DNA from: JAUIAI01 sp049680625
GTDB lineage: Bacteria > Pseudomonadota > Gammaproteobacteria > Burkholderiales > Burkholderiaceae_E
Direction of reading: 5' to 3'
NCBI GenBank assembly: GCA_049680625.1
Contig: JBAUID010000207.1
Location: forward strand, 11,699 to 75,698
DNA: 64,000 nucleotides
Shown here: positions 42,635 to 50,833 of the stretch, piece by piece
Layout of the letters: each line of letters begins with the position of its first letter
Position numbering within the stretch: position 1 is the stretch's first letter
Position numbers and translations under genes: made by a program
The notes under the pieces: generated by a model
Seen by the model: only the letters and a program-made list of their open reading frames with translations
The model's database searches: none
Told to the model about the DNA's origin: nothing

Positions 42635-43072
42635 ATGTTTGACATTGCCTTTACTGAACTGATGATCGCCGCGGTTATCGCGCTGATCGTGGTTGGGCCA
42701 CAGCGCTTACCCAAAATGGCCCGTCAGATCGGTGCATGGATTGGCAAGCTGCAGCGTTATGTCAATGATGTCAAATCTGATATTAACCGCCAGATACAAC
42801 TGGATGAGTTGCGTGACCTTAAAAGTGAAGTGACTGACGCTGCGCGGTCACTTGAGTCGTCAATGAAAGAAACCATCGAGTCGACGCAGAAAGATTTCGA
42901 CGAGATCTCCACTTCGATGAGTGGTAATTTGCTGGATGATGATGTCGCCGATAGTCCGGCAAGCAATTGGGAAAAGGTTTACCAAAACCGGCGCCTCAGA
43001 GAGAAAATTCGTGACCGCCGTGATGCGCGCACGGAACGACTCGGCAAGAAGCGCCCAAGGCGCAAATACTAA
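42635..43072 (+). CDS. tatB: Sec-independent translocase protein TatB
   Basis: 145 residues: 'MFDIAFTELMIAAVIALIVVGPQRLPKMARQIG' is the TatB helix with Glu8 in place, followed by a long charged amphipathic helix and a basic C-terminus. TatB with TatC recognises Tat signal peptides. It follows tatA after 136 bp and overlaps tatC by one base. Confidence 0.95.
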   Translation: MFDIAFTELMIAAVIALIVVGPQRLPKMARQIGAWIGKLQRYVNDVKSDINRQIQLDELRDLKSEVTDAARSLESSMKETIESTQKDFDEISTSMSGNLLDDDVADSPASNWEKVYQNRRLREKIRDRRDARTERLGKKRPRRKY

Positions 43073-43869
43073 TGGCTGAAACCGAAGACCCGTCAGCGCA
43101 AGAGAGCTTCATGTCTCACCTGATCGAGTTGCGTGATCGCCTGATTCGCTCGCTGGTGGTTGTCCTGCTGTTGTTTGGCGTTTGCTTTTATTTTGCGCCG
43201 AACATCATGAAGTTCTTGTCACTTCCGTTGTACGAGGCTCTGCCCGCGGGTAGCCGGCCAATCTTCACCGATCAGGCCGGCGCGTTTTTCACGCTGACCA
43301 AGCTCGCATTTTTATCCGCTGTTTTGTGTTCATTACCCTGGATTCTGTACCAGGCCTGGGCTTTTGTTGCGCCGGGACTGTATGAGCATGAGCGTAAGTT
43401 CGCCATGCCGCTGATCGTTTCCAGCGTTTTCTTTTTGCTCCTGGGCATTGGTTTTGCCTATACCTTTGTATTACCCGCTGCGTACAAGTTCTTTGTGTCT
43501 ATTTCGGCGCAAACCGGAGCAGAAATCCTTCAGGACTTACAAAAATACTGGGATTTCACCCTGGCAATATTTTTTGGCTTTGGGGTCACGTTCGAAGTGC
43601 CCGTCGTGCAGATGCTGCTGGTAAAAGCCGGGGTAGTCGACGCGGACCAATTGCGGGCAGCCCGCCGTTACGTTGTGGTTGGTGCCTTTGTACTGGCGGC
43701 CGTGCTGACCCCACCAGATGTGATTTCGCAGTTCATGCTCGCTATACCGTTGATCCTGCTTTATGAGCTGGGTATTTACCTGGCCCGGTTTATAAAAATT
43801 CGCAGCCGTAACCCGGATGCTGATACTGATGATGACGGCCCGGGTTCTGATGCGACTGTGCGTTCGTAA
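43072..43869 (+). CDS. tatC: Sec-independent translocase protein TatC
   Basis: 265 residues with six membrane helices. The signature 'MSHLIELRDRLIRSLVVVLL' with the conserved Glu of the signal-peptide site, 'PLYEALPAG', 'APGLYEHERKF' and 'ALLTPPDVISQ'-like 'AAVLTPPDVISQFMLAIPL' are present. It overlaps the next gene by one base (TAATG). Confidence 0.97.
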   Translation: MAETEDPSAQESFMSHLIELRDRLIRSLVVVLLLFGVCFYFAPNIMKFLSLPLYEALPAGSRPIFTDQAGAFFTLTKLAFLSAVLCSLPWILYQAWAFVAPGLYEHERKFAMPLIVSSVFFLLLGIGFAYTFVLPAAYKFFVSISAQTGAEILQDLQKYWDFTLAIFFGFGVTFEVPVVQMLLVKAGVVDADQLRAARRYVVVGAFVLAAVLTPPDVISQFMLAIPLILLYELGIYLARFIKIRSRNPDADTDDDGPGSDATVRS

Positions 43870-44672
43870 TGCCAGATACCCCGCGTGGTCAACGTGATAA
43901 GCGTGATCAAAAAGTTAAGGCTGGTGTGTCCCGCCAGCGTTTGCTCGACTTCCTCACCAGCACTCTGAATCCGGACGCGTTTTCAGATTACTGTCCCAAC
44001 GGTTTGCAGGTTCAGGGCAAATCAACGGTTCAAAAATTGGTGGCCGGTGTGACCGCGAGTGCTACGCTGATCAACGCGGCTGCTGCCGCTGGCGCTGATG
44101 CGATTCTTGTCCATCACGGCTACTTCTGGCGCGGAGAAAACCCGTGTATCACTGGGATGAAGGGTGAGCGGATTACTGCCCTGATCAAAGCTGACATCAA
44201 TTTGTTTGCCTATCATCTGCCGCTTGATGCCCATCCACAGTTTGGTAACAACGTGCAGTTGGCTCGTGTTCTGAAACTGCCGGTTGACGGCCAGTGTGGC
44301 CCGGACGGTCTGGTGTTATACGGCAACCTGGCAAAGCCAATTAGTATCAGGATGCTCACTGCTCGTGTGCGTAAAAGCCTGGGGCGGACCCCACTTGTTG
44401 TTGGCCCTGATGAGAAAGAAATTTCCCGTATCGCGTGGTGTACTGGCGGGGCGCAAGACTATATTGAAGCGGCTGTTTCCGTTGGTGCACACGCCTATAT
44501 CAGTGGTGAAATTTCTGAGCGCACCACCCACATTGCCCGTGAATGCGCTATTGCTTACCTGGGGGCGGGGCATCATGCGACCGAGCGCTTTGGGGTTCAG
44601 GCACTTGGCCAGGCAGCGGCTGATGCTTTGGGAATTGACTACGAATTTATTGATGACCCTAATCCAGTCTGA
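43869..44672 (+). CDS. Nif3-like dinuclear metal-centre protein (YbgI family)
   Basis: 267 residues. 'DYCPNGLQVQG' near residue 40, 'ADAILVHHGYFWRGE', 'FAYHLPLDAHPQFGNNVQL' and the C-terminal 'AYLGAGHHATERFGVQALG' provide the histidine/acidic ligands of the hexameric Nif3 family. Proposed as a GTP cyclohydrolase-like hydrolase, but its role is not settled. The N-terminus has a 9-bp triple repeat giving RGQRDKRDQ (43884-43910). Confidence 0.92.
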   Translation: MPDTPRGQRDKRDQKVKAGVSRQRLLDFLTSTLNPDAFSDYCPNGLQVQGKSTVQKLVAGVTASATLINAAAAAGADAILVHHGYFWRGENPCITGMKGERITALIKADINLFAYHLPLDAHPQFGNNVQLARVLKLPVDGQCGPDGLVLYGNLAKPISIRMLTARVRKSLGRTPLVVGPDEKEISRIAWCTGGAQDYIEAAVSVGAHAYISGEISERTTHIARECAIAYLGAGHHATERFGVQALGQAAADALGIDYEFIDDPNPV

Positions 44673-44702
44673 CCGGCACTTACATGCCGTGCAATTGGCA
44701 CA

Positions 44703-44733
44703 TAAAAAAAGCGGCTGGGTAGCCGCTTTAGTT
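44703..44733. terminator. Bidirectional intrinsic terminator between Nif3-like gene and mscL
   Basis: AGCGGCT and AGCCGCT form a 7-bp stem around GGGT, with an A-run on the left and TTTAGTT on the right. The stem therefore has T-rich sequence 3' of it on both strands and lies between convergent genes (plus stop 44672, minus stop 44762). Confidence 0.8.
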
Positions 44734-44761
44734 GTCTGTCCGAAAATTGATCAGCCCAAAT

Positions 44762-45184
44762 TCAGCGCTTGAGCAAGTCCCGGATTTCGGTAAGCAGTTG
44801 AACGTCGGCCGGCGGCGCCGCAGGGGCTGCTTCGGGAGCCGGACCTTTAAGGCGGTTCACCATTTTCACCATTTGGAAAATGATAAAAGCCAAAATCAGG
44901 AAGTTGATCACCACGGTCAGAAAATTACCCCAGGCCAGTACTGGTGCGCCGGCTTCGCTCAGCGCCTTATACGTATTGGCCACTCCATCCGGTATCTTGC
45001 CAAGCATGATGTACTTGCTTGAAAAATCCAGCCCGCCAAATATCGAGGCGACCACCGGCATGATGACGTCTTTAACCAGCGAATCAACAATTTTTCCAAA
45101 AGCGGCGCCGATGATCACACCGACGGCGAGGTCCATCACATTGCCTTTTGCAATGAAATCTTTAAATTCCGACATCATTCCCAT
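44762..45184 (-). CDS. mscL: Large-conductance mechanosensitive channel
   Basis: 140 residues from the ATG at 45184, favoured by a GGGG site 5 nt upstream; other in-frame ATGs are at 45178 and 45175. 'FKDFIAKGNVMDLAVGVIIGAAFGKIVDSLVKDVIMP' is the pore helix, followed by 'FLTVVINFLILAFIIFQMVK' and a Pro/Ala-rich linker to the C-terminal helical bundle. MscL releases solutes on hypo-osmotic shock. Confidence 0.97.
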   Translation of the reverse strand: MGMMSEFKDFIAKGNVMDLAVGVIIGAAFGKIVDSLVKDVIMPVVASIFGGLDFSSKYIMLGKIPDGVANTYKALSEAGAPVLAWGNFLTVVINFLILAFIIFQMVKMVNRLKGPAPEAAPAAPPADVQLLTEIRDLLKR

Positions 45185-45498
45185 ACTCAACCCCAAAATT
45201 ATTTGTTAATAGATCAGATCGGCTTGCCTGCCTTGGTTCCCGGCAAGCCTCGCAATAAGCCGCTTTTTGGTGCGCGGCCGCCGCCAACATACCATTTAGA
45301 TCACTTCAAAGGTTTGTTTGATAGGGAAAAACGTTGCTCAGGGGTTTAATTGCGGCGTTGCAGTACGTTAGAATGCTGGGTTTTCAACGGTTTCTGACAA
45401 TGTTGTCGGGTGGCACAACAAGTGCCACAACAAGCCAGGCAACAAACCAGGCAACAAACGACTCAGCAAACCACTAGGAATGATTTTGGGCTAGAACT
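45185..45498. promoter_or_regulatory. Divergent region between mscL and petA
   Basis: A 314-bp region with no supportable gene, so promoters for mscL (minus) and the petABC genes (plus) lie here. The right part (45410-45469) is a five-copy 12-bp repeat ending about 30 bp before the petA ATG. AT-rich segments at ~45290-45345 may hold promoter elements, but no -35/-10 pair is convincing. Confidence 0.45.
45410..45469. repeat. Five-copy degenerate 12-bp repeat upstream of petA
   Basis: GTGGCACAACAA, GTGCCACAACAA, GCCAGGCAACAA, ACCAGGCAACAA and ACGACTCAGCAA follow in exact 12-bp register, sharing a C(A)(A/G)C/GAA end. They lie just upstream of petA, in its leader or promoter. G is almost absent from the unit ends, so the RNA would be unstructured and CA-rich. 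Confidence 0.85.
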
Positions 45499-46101
45499 AT
45501 GGCTGGTGAAAAAATGGATAAATCAAAGCGCACCGCGCTGGGGCTGACAGCAACATTGGGGGCTATTGGCGGGGCCTGTGCGGCGATTCCCCTGGTCAGC
45601 ACTTTTGCGCCCTCAGAAAGAGCAAAAGCTGCCGGCGCACCGGTCGAAGTGGATATCGCCGACATGAACCCCGGCGATTTGAAGCGGGTTGAGTGGCGTG
45701 GCAAGCCGGTTTGGGTGTTGCGCCGAAACAAAGAAATGCTCGATTCACTGCCTGGTCACAATGAAGAGTTGCTCGACCCGGATTCAGAAAAGTACTGGCA
45801 GTTACCGACCCCGGCCTATGCAAAAAATGAAGCCCGGGCGATTAAGCCGGAGTATCTCGTTGTGGTGGGTTTGTGCTCGCACCTGGGGTGTTCGCCGTCA
45901 GAGAAATTCGAACCTGGCGCGCAGCCGTCGCTGCCTGCCGATTGGCCGGGTGGTTTTTTGTGCCCGTGTCATGGCTCAACTTTTGATCTGTCCGGTCGGG
46001 TCTTCCTTAATAAGCCTGCCAACCAGAATCTGGATGTGCCGCCCCACATGTACTTGTCGGATACCCGCATCCTGATTGGCGCTGACGAAAGCAAGGCCTG
46101 A
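45499..46101 (+). CDS. petA: Ubiquinol-cytochrome c reductase, Rieske iron-sulfur subunit
   Basis: 200 residues. An N-terminal anchor follows the basic 'MDKSKRTALGLTATLG', then the conserved hinge 'FAPSERAKAAGAPVEVDI' and the cluster-binding motifs 'CSHLGC' and 'CPCHGS', which carry two Cys and two His ligands. The subunit transfers electrons from ubiquinol to cytochrome c1 in complex III. The expected twin-arginine is Lys-Arg here, while the remaining features are normal. First gene of petABC. Confidence 0.97.
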   Translation: MAGEKMDKSKRTALGLTATLGAIGGACAAIPLVSTFAPSERAKAAGAPVEVDIADMNPGDLKRVEWRGKPVWVLRRNKEMLDSLPGHNEELLDPDSEKYWQLPTPAYAKNEARAIKPEYLVVVGLCSHLGCSPSEKFEPGAQPSLPADWPGGFLCPCHGSTFDLSGRVFLNKPANQNLDVPPHMYLSDTRILIGADESKA

Positions 46102-46146
46102 TTCTGGTTCGCTGCCGGCAGAATACCGGCAATAAGTAATAGAAAA

Positions 46147-46166
46147 ATTCTAAATTCTAAATTCTG
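46147..46166. repeat. 7-bp tandem repeat between petA and petB
   Basis: ATTCTAA occurs twice and is followed by ATTCTG. The 20-bp AT-rich stretch stands out in the 109-bp petA-petB gap. It is too short to assign a role. Confidence 0.7.
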
Positions 46167-46210
46167 ACTGCCGCTGGGCAGCCGCTACGAGGTAAGAGGA
46201 TCCGAATCGA

Positions 46211-47605
46211 ATGGCACAGGACAAAGTAGTCGAAACCACCGGCCTGATGGGCTGGATCGACCAGCGCTTCCCCGCGACGCAGTTATGGAATGAGCATGTT
46301 GGCGAGTATTACGCGCCGAAGAATTTCAACTTCTGGTACTTTTTTGGCTCGCTGGCCATGCTGGTGTTAGTCATCCAGATTGTCACCGGAATATTCCTGA
46401 CTATGCATTACAAGCCGGACGCTGCCAAAGCGTTTGAGTCAGTTGAATACATCATGCGCGATGTGCCCTGGGGCTGGTTGGTGCGTTACATGCATTCAAC
46501 CGGTGCTTCGGCTTTTTTTGTGGTGGTTTACCTGCACATGTTCCGGGGCTTGTTGTACGGCTCGTACCGCAAACCGCGCGAACTGGTCTGGATATTCGGT
46601 TGCCTGATTTTCCTGTGCCTGATGGGTGAGGCATTCTTTGGCTACTTGTTGCCTTGGGGGCAGATGTCTTACTGGGGTGCCCAGGTCATCGTGAACCTGT
46701 TTTCTGCGATACCGTTTATTGGCGGTGAGCTGTCTGAGTGGATTCGTGGTGACTACGTTGTCTCCGATGCAACCCTGAACCGGTTTTTTGCTTTCCACGT
46801 TATTGCAATTCCGCTGGTTCTGGTTGGCCTGGTTGCCGCCCACATCGTGGCCTTGCACGAGGTTGGGTCAAACAATCCTGATGGCATCGAAATCAAGCAG
46901 AACAAAGATGCCAGTGGCAAACCCGTTGATGGCATTCCGTTTCATCCCTACTACTCGGTGCACGACATTGTCGGGGTTGCGGGCTTCCTGCTGATCTTCA
47001 CGGCAATCATCTTCTTTGCGCCGGAAATGGGTGGCTACTTCCTCGAATACAATAATTTCATTCCGGCTGATCCGCTCAAGACCCCGGCACATATTGCGCC
47101 AGTCTGGTACTTCACGCCTTACTACTCAATTCTGCGCGCTATTACGGCGGACTTCCTTTACTGGTTGTTTGCCTTCCTGGCGATCTGGGTGGTTTTCCTG
47201 TGGATTTCGCGAGCACACTCCATATTCAAGCTGATCGGCACGGTTGCTGTTGCCGGTTTTATTGGTTTGTCCCTGGCGTTTCCGGACCAGTTCAGTGCCA
47301 AGTTCTGGGGTGTGGTGGCAATGGGTCTGTCAACCATGGCTTTCTTTACTTTGCCCTGGATCGACCACAGCCCCGTCAAGTCAATCCGTTACCGCCCGAG
47401 TTGGCATAAGTGGGTGCTCGCACTATTCGTAGTGGCTTTCCTGGTGCTGGGCTACTTCGGTGTTCAACCGCCATCGGAAACCGGCCAGATAATTTCTCAG
47501 GTGCTGACCCTGGTGTACTTTGGTTTCTTCCTTTTCATGCCGTGGTGGAGTGCAATGGGTACGCCGAAACCAGTACCTGATCGCGTGACATTCAAACCGC
47601 ACTAG
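46211..47605 (+). CDS. petB: Ubiquinol-cytochrome c reductase, cytochrome b subunit
   Basis: 464 residues with at least eight membrane helices plus a longer C-terminus. Haem-ligand histidines are visible in 'GWLVRYMHSTGASAFFVVVYLHMFRGLLYGSYR' and 'FAFHVIAIPLVLVGLVAAHIVALHEVG'. The Qo-site motif reads PVWY at residues 297-300 instead of PEWY. 'GYLLPWGQMSYWGAQVI' is also conserved. Core subunit of complex III. Confidence 0.98.
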   Translation: MAQDKVVETTGLMGWIDQRFPATQLWNEHVGEYYAPKNFNFWYFFGSLAMLVLVIQIVTGIFLTMHYKPDAAKAFESVEYIMRDVPWGWLVRYMHSTGASAFFVVVYLHMFRGLLYGSYRKPRELVWIFGCLIFLCLMGEAFFGYLLPWGQMSYWGAQVIVNLFSAIPFIGGELSEWIRGDYVVSDATLNRFFAFHVIAIPLVLVGLVAAHIVALHEVGSNNPDGIEIKQNKDASGKPVDGIPFHPYYSVHDIVGVAGFLLIFTAIIFFAPEMGGYFLEYNNFIPADPLKTPAHIAPVWYFTPYYSILRAITADFLYWLFAFLAIWVVFLWISRAHSIFKLIGTVAVAGFIGLSLAFPDQFSAKFWGVVAMGLSTMAFFTLPWIDHSPVKSIRYRPSWHKWVLALFVVAFLVLGYFGVQPPSETGQIISQVLTLVYFGFFLFMPWWSAMGTPKPVPDRVTFKPH

Positions 47606-47632
47606 GTCATCTGTCCGACTGATTTAGCCGAC

Positions 47633-47657
47633 CGCGGCAATCGAATAAATTGCCGCG
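47633..47657 (+). other. 9-bp perfect hairpin between petB and petC
   Basis: CGCGGCAAT and ATTGCCGCG pair perfectly around a 7-nt loop in the 85-bp petB-petC gap. No U-run follows, so it does not look like an intrinsic terminator. It more likely protects the upstream mRNA 3' end or tunes expression within petABC. Confidence 0.75.
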
Positions 47658-47690
47658 CTGAATTGAATTCCGGGTAACCCCCGCACAACT

Positions 47691-48587
47691 ATGATCGTTA
47701 TGAAAGCCACCTACAGATTGTTTCGTTCCTTTGCCGCGGTACTCCTGGCAGCAGCTATTTCACCGGTGTTTGCTGCCGGTGGTGGATATCCACTTGACCG
47801 GTTTCCGACCGGTAAGCTCAATGATGTGCCGGCATTACAGCGTGGCGCCAAGCTGTATGCGAACTACTGCATGGGTTGCCACAGTCTGGGTTCCATGCGC
47901 TTTAACCGCATGCGCGATCTTGATCTGACCGAAGATCAAATTAAAGAAAACCTCATCTTCACCCAGGCCAAAGTTGGCGAGCTGATGACTATCCCGATGC
48001 GGGCATCGGATGCCAAAGAATGGTTCGGCGCCATGCCCCCTGATTTGTCGGTCACTGCGCGTGCACGCAGCTCTGGCGACGGATCGGGTTCCGACTGGAT
48101 TTATACCTTCCTGCGATCGTTTTATCGTGATGCCAACCGTCCAACCGGTTGGAACAACGCTGTATTTCCGAGCGTCGGCATGCCTCATGTGTTGTGGCCG
48201 CTTGAAGGGCAGCGTAACGCCACCGTTACCGAGATACATGCCGACCCGCAAGCTGCCGATCATGGAGGCCACGGTGCCGGCCCCATGATTCGCAAAGTTA
48301 CCCGCTACGATGCGCAGGGTCTGACAACCACAACAACCGACAAATTGAGTGCTGACAGTCATAGTCATGCCGGAACGACCTTTAGTTTTGGTCAGGCCAG
48401 TGGCGGGACAATGACTAACATTGGTTATGACGAGGCGGTCGGTGACCTGACCGCCTACCTCACCTATGTTTCTGACCCAAGCGCTAAAACCCGTAACCGA
48501 CTTGGCATCTGGGTATTGATGTTCTTGTCCGTCTTCTTTGTTGCCGCCTGGATGCTGAACGCCGCATTCTGGAAAGACATTAAGTAA
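47691..48587 (+). CDS. petC: Cytochrome c1
   Basis: 298 residues (295 if the ATG at 47700 is used). A signal peptide ends near 'ISPVFAAGGG', the haem-binding CMGCH lies at about residue 60, 'AMPPDLSVTARAR' and 'MPHVLWPLEGQ' supply the Met-ligand region, and a C-terminal helix ('IWVLMFLSVFFVAAWMLNAAFWKDIK') anchors it. A His-rich segment ('HADPQAADHGGHGAG', then 'DSHSHAG') at ~180-235 is unusual. Final complex III subunit gene of the run. Confidence 0.97.
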   Translation: MIVMKATYRLFRSFAAVLLAAAISPVFAAGGGYPLDRFPTGKLNDVPALQRGAKLYANYCMGCHSLGSMRFNRMRDLDLTEDQIKENLIFTQAKVGELMTIPMRASDAKEWFGAMPPDLSVTARARSSGDGSGSDWIYTFLRSFYRDANRPTGWNNAVFPSVGMPHVLWPLEGQRNATVTEIHADPQAADHGGHGAGPMIRKVTRYDAQGLTTTTTDKLSADSHSHAGTTFSFGQASGGTMTNIGYDEAVGDLTAYLTYVSDPSAKTRNRLGIWVLMFLSVFFVAAWMLNAAFWKDIK

Positions 48588-48616
48588 TTAACGTCTCAGC
48601 AACCTATTCGTTTTAC

Positions 48617-48637
48617 CGCCCAGAAGCTTTCTGGGCG
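48617..48637 (+). terminator. Hairpin between petC and sspA (possible weak terminator)
   Basis: CGCCCAGAA and TTCTGGGCG form a perfect 9-bp stem around GCT. Only AGTCATTGTTTC follows, so U-richness is modest. It sits 29 bp after the petC stop and 26 bp before sspA and could reduce read-through from petABC into sspAB. Confidence 0.5.
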
Positions 48638-48662
48638 AGTCATTGTTTCAGGAGTTAGTTCC

Positions 48663-49277
48663 ATGATGGTCCTGTATTCGGGCACGACGTGTCCGTTCAG
48701 CCAGCGTTGCCGATTCGTTTTATTCGAGAAAGGAATGGACTTCGAAATTCGCGATGTCGACTTGTATAACAAGCCGGAAGACATTTCGATAATGAATCCA
48801 TATGGGCAGGTGCCTGTCCTGGTCGAGCGCGACCTCATTCTGTACGAGTCGAACATCATCAACGAATATATTGATGAGCGCTTCCCCCACCCGCAACTGA
48901 TGCCAGCAGACCCGGTGATGCGCGCCCGGGCTCGGCTGTTCTTGTTCAACTTTGAGCGAGAACTGTTTTGCCACGTCCAGGAGCTGGAGCGACGCGACCA
49001 GGCCGGAATTGACGTGGCCGCGCAGCAGGCAGCCCGTATTCAGATTCGCGACCGACTCACGCAGTTGACCCCAATTTTTGTGAAAAACAAATTCATGCTG
49101 GGTGAAGAGTTCTCAATGCTCGATGTGGCCATCGCACCCCTGCTATGGCGTTTGGACCATTACGGCATTGAAATGCCAAAGTCGGCGGCCCCATTGCTGC
49201 GTTACGCTGAGCGGATGTTTGCCCGCCCGGCATACATCGAAGCGCTGACTCCGTCAGAAAAGGTGATGCGCCGCTAG
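48663..49277 (+). CDS. sspA: Stringent starvation protein A
   Basis: 204 residues, a GST-fold protein without glutathione activity that binds RNA polymerase. N-terminal thioredoxin-like 'VLYSGTTCPFSQRCRFVLFEKGMDFEIRDVDLYNKPEDISIMNPYGQVPVLV' and C-terminal helical 'NKFMLGEEFSMLDVAIAPLLWRLDHYGI' match. The AGGAG site lies 8 nt before the ATG. It precedes sspB by 8 bp, the usual pair. Confidence 0.95.
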   Translation: MMVLYSGTTCPFSQRCRFVLFEKGMDFEIRDVDLYNKPEDISIMNPYGQVPVLVERDLILYESNIINEYIDERFPHPQLMPADPVMRARARLFLFNFERELFCHVQELERRDQAGIDVAAQQAARIQIRDRLTQLTPIFVKNKFMLGEEFSMLDVAIAPLLWRLDHYGIEMPKSAAPLLRYAERMFARPAYIEALTPSEKVMRR

Positions 49278-49285
49278 GCCTTCTT

Positions 49286-49906
49286 ATGTCAGAGATTTCA
49301 ACTAAGCCGTACTTACTGCGGGCGATTCATGAGTGGTGTAGCGACAGTGGCTATACGCCATATATTGCCGTGACCGTGGATAACCAGACCGTCGTGCCGA
49401 CGGAATTTGTTCGCGCAGGTGAAATTGTGTTGAATATTTCTTTGTCAGCAACCAATCGTCTGACCATCGGTAACGACTTGATCGAGTTCCAGGCCCGCTT
49501 CGGCGGGGTTGGGCAAGATTTATCAATCCCGATCGAAAACGTTTCGGCAATTTATGCCCGTGAAAACGGTCACGGTATGGCCTTCGATGTGCCGAAAGCG
49601 CCGGCCGTTACCACCGACGATTCAGCTGATGACGATGTCAGCGCGGCTGAATCTGATGCCGAGAATCCGGCGGGCGAAAATGCGGCAAACGTGGCGCCGA
49701 AGCCAGCGCGGGGCGAAAAATCGCGCCCATCACTGGCAGCTGTGCCAAAATTGCAACCTCTGGAAGTGGTTCCAGATGCAGATCAGCCGTCGTCCGAGAC
49801 CAATCCGGGGCCCGAGGATGACGGTGGTGGTGAAGCGCCGCCTGAGCCGCCAGGTTCGCCGCCGGCCAAGCGCCGCGGCAAACCAAACCTGACTCGGGTG
49901 AAGTAG
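49286..49906 (+). CDS. sspB: ClpXP protease specificity-enhancing factor SspB
   Basis: 206 residues. The dimeric substrate-binding domain covers ~1-110 ('KPYLLRAIHEWCSDSGYTPYIAVTVDN', 'IVLNISLSATNRLTIGND.I.FQARFGG', 'IYARENGHGMAFD'). A long acidic and Pro-rich linker (~115-195) leads to the basic end 'KPNLTRVK', which matches the ClpX-binding tail. SspB delivers ssrA-tagged proteins to ClpXP. Confidence 0.95.
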   Translation: MSEISTKPYLLRAIHEWCSDSGYTPYIAVTVDNQTVVPTEFVRAGEIVLNISLSATNRLTIGNDLIEFQARFGGVGQDLSIPIENVSAIYARENGHGMAFDVPKAPAVTTDDSADDDVSAAESDAENPAGENAANVAPKPARGEKSRPSLAAVPKLQPLEVVPDADQPSSETNPGPEDDGGGEAPPEPPGSPPAKRRGKPNLTRVK

Positions 49907-49939
49907 GGGTAGTTCGCAGTTCGTAGAGCGTAGGGCACT

Positions 49940-50016
49940 GCCGGTTTAGCTCAGTTTGGTAGAGCAACCGCCTTGTAAGCGGTAGGTCATCTGTTCGAGT
50001 CAGATAACCGGCACCA
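49940..50016 (+). tRNA. tRNA-Thr (anticodon TGT)
   Basis: The sequence folds as a full tRNA: acceptor GCCGGTT/AACCGGC, D arm GCTC...GAGC, anticodon stem ACCGC/GCGGT with loop CTTGTAA giving TGT (reads ACA), T arm ATCTG-TTCGAGT-CAGAT, discriminator A and encoded CCA. It starts 33 bp after sspB and is followed by the SDR/oxygenase unit. No repeated 3' end was found that would mark an attachment site. Confidence 0.95.
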
Positions 50017-50035
50017 TTTTCCCCGTTTAATCCGT

Positions 50036-50833
50036 TCAGTTTTTCCCCATCCCCAGTTTGGAGGCAAACCGGCGCATGCCCCCCAGCCACCGGTTGTAAT
50101 CCTGGCCTTTGCGTCCGAAGTAGGTGTAAACCTCCGGATGTGGCAGGATTAAAAAATCTTCTGCTTCAATGCCGCGCACAACCACTTCAGTGAGCTCTTC
50201 CACGGCCATGACCCCGTCAACCTGGGCTGCGGAAGACCCCGTCCGGTTTTCAATCATGGGGGTGGCTACCGCTTGCGGGCACAACACCGAGACCCGTATC
50301 CCGCTGTCACCGTGGCGGATTGCCAGGTATTCAGCCAGTGCAATAGCGCTGTGTTTACTCACCGCATAAGTGGCCGATGGTAAAGATGTGAGCAGGCCGG
50401 CGGCAGATGCTGTATTTAGCAAGTAGCCTTCGCCACGCGTAACCATCTCTGGGACTACCGCCCGGGCGGCATAGACATGGGCCATCACGTGAACATCCCA
50501 GTTCAACTGCCATTCGTTGTCCGGTGCGTTTTCATCACCGTCGCGGATCAGGCCGGCGTTTGATGCAAACACGTCGACCCGGCCAAGGTGTTCGCGGGCA
50601 GCTTTCACCAGGGCAATCACATCTGACTCCCGGCTGACGTCAGCGGCCACGGCGTGGGCATTGACCCCCTGGTCCCGCAGTTCGGCAACCAGTGAGTCGA
50701 GCGCGGCCTGGCTGCTGGCCAGGTCTGAGACCATGATGCCGGCGGGATGTTCTTGTGCGAACCGTTGCGCCATGCCGCGGCCAATGCCGCTGGCGGCGCC
50801 GGTAATGACGATGGCTTTATCTGCAAGCTTCAC
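50036..50833 (-). CDS. Short-chain dehydrogenase/reductase
   Basis: 265 residues from a GTG at 50833, which has an AGGAGA site; the frame continues upstream to 50938 but that part lacks SDR features. The cofactor loop 'ITGAASGIGRG', 'DVFASNAGLI' and the catalytic Ser and 'YAVSK' Tyr-Lys are intact, so it is a Rossmann-fold NAD(P)-dependent oxidoreductase. It is divergent from the oxygenase genes over 103 bp. A dihydrodiol or alcohol dehydrogenase role is possible but not proven. Confidence 0.9.
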   Translation of the reverse strand: MKLADKAIVITGAASGIGRGMAQRFAQEHPAGIMVSDLASSQAALDSLVAELRDQGVNAHAVAADVSRESDVIALVKAAREHLGRVDVFASNAGLIRDGDENAPDNEWQLNWDVHVMAHVYAARAVVPEMVTRGEGYLLNTASAAGLLTSLPSATYAVSKHSAIALAEYLAIRHGDSGIRVSVLCPQAVATPMIENRTGSSAAQVDGVMAVEELTEVVVRGIEAEDFLILPHPEVYTYFGRKGQDYNRWLGGMRRFASKLGMGKN

